DNA of 5,025 nucleotides from Verrucomicrobiota bacterium (GTDB lineage Bacteria; Verrucomicrobiota; Verrucomicrobiia; Opitutales; Opitutaceae): positions 1 through 5,025 of the forward strand of contig JAUPWC010000634.1 of NCBI GenBank assembly GCA_030916665.1. The letters run 5' to 3'. Numbering within the stretch: the stretch's first letter is position 1; each line of letters starts with the position of its first letter. Shown here one piece after another: positions 4,918-5,025 of the stretch. Both the position numbers and the translations under genes were made by a program. The notes beneath the pieces were generated by a model. It had not been told where the DNA came from. It saw only the letters and a program-made list of their open reading frames with translations, and made no database searches.

Positions 4918-5025
4918 ATGTCCAACTGGGAATACAAGGTCATCAGCAGCGGCAAGGGCGGCTTCGCGAGCCCGGCGCTGATGGAAAAATTTCTGAACGA
5001 TCTGGGGCAGGAAAACTGGGAGATC
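4918..5025 (+). CDS. DUF4177-like small protein, N-terminal part only
   Basis: The first 36 codons are present and the gene continues past the window. The sequence MSNWEYKVIS followed later by FLNDLGQENWEI matches the pattern of DUF4177 proteins: an opening W-E-Y-K-V strand, then a helix with L-N-x-L-G and a closing W-E-I/L strand. These are small single-domain proteins of unknown function, usually about 60-100 residues. No signal peptide is present, so it should be cytoplasmic. The ATG at 4918 has only a weak, distant GGGA (4901-4904, 13 bases away) as ribosome site. The gene is transcribed divergently from the TonB-dependent receptor and shares its upstream region with it. Because only the start is visible, a fusion to another domain cannot be excluded. 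Confidence 0.72.
   Translation, partial: MSNWEYKVISSGKGGFASPALMEKFLNDLGQENWEI

Noticed and set aside
4716..4955. 79-codon minus-strand open frame spanning the receptor start and the DUF4177 start
   Set aside because: It overlaps two better supported genes, has no motif or ribosome site, and is explained as a shadow frame.

Overview
The window is strongly GC-rich, compact bacterial chromosome. It comes from a Gram-negative (diderm) organism, because it encodes a complete TonB-dependent outer-membrane receptor and an exported lactonase-like enzyme. The gene mix (SMP-30 protein, short ECF sigma factor coupled to a small membrane protein, DUF4177-type protein) and the codon bias would fit Verrucomicrobiota such as Opitutaceae. 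That placement is inference from general resemblance, not a search result.

Layout. Bases 1-220 are the 3' end of an alpha/beta hydrolase gene on the + strand. Bases 221-401 are non-coding, lie between two converging genes, and are packed with inverted repeats: a near-perfect 16-bp hairpin and a 132-bp element bounded by TTAA-ended inverted repeats. Bases 402-1430 (minus strand) encode an exported SMP-30/gluconolactonase-like beta-propeller enzyme. A divergent regulatory region (1431-1579) separates it from a + strand two-gene operon: an ECF-type RNA polymerase sigma factor (1580-2092) and, overlapping it by 14 bases, a four-helix membrane protein (2079-2699). That operon converges, with only four bases between stop codons, on a minus-strand TonB-dependent receptor gene (2704-4782). 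A second divergent regulatory region (4783-4917) leads to the start of a DUF4177-like gene that runs off the right edge.

How they may work together. The sigma factor and membrane protein look like a sigma/anti-sigma style pair made from one mRNA. The most interesting signal is that both divergent intergenic regions carry the same bipartite sequence, AAACGGC-N13-CCGTTG. It includes the inverted repeat AACGG-N14-CCGTT, and it also reads as an ECF-like promoter (AAC, 17 bases, CGTT) towards the sigma factor gene and towards the receptor gene. This suggests, but does not prove, that the sigma operon, the receptor and possibly the flanking lactonase and DUF4177 genes share one regulator. The receptor's substrate cannot be read from the sequence. 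No tRNA, rRNA, CRISPR array, insertion sequence or known riboswitch was recognised.
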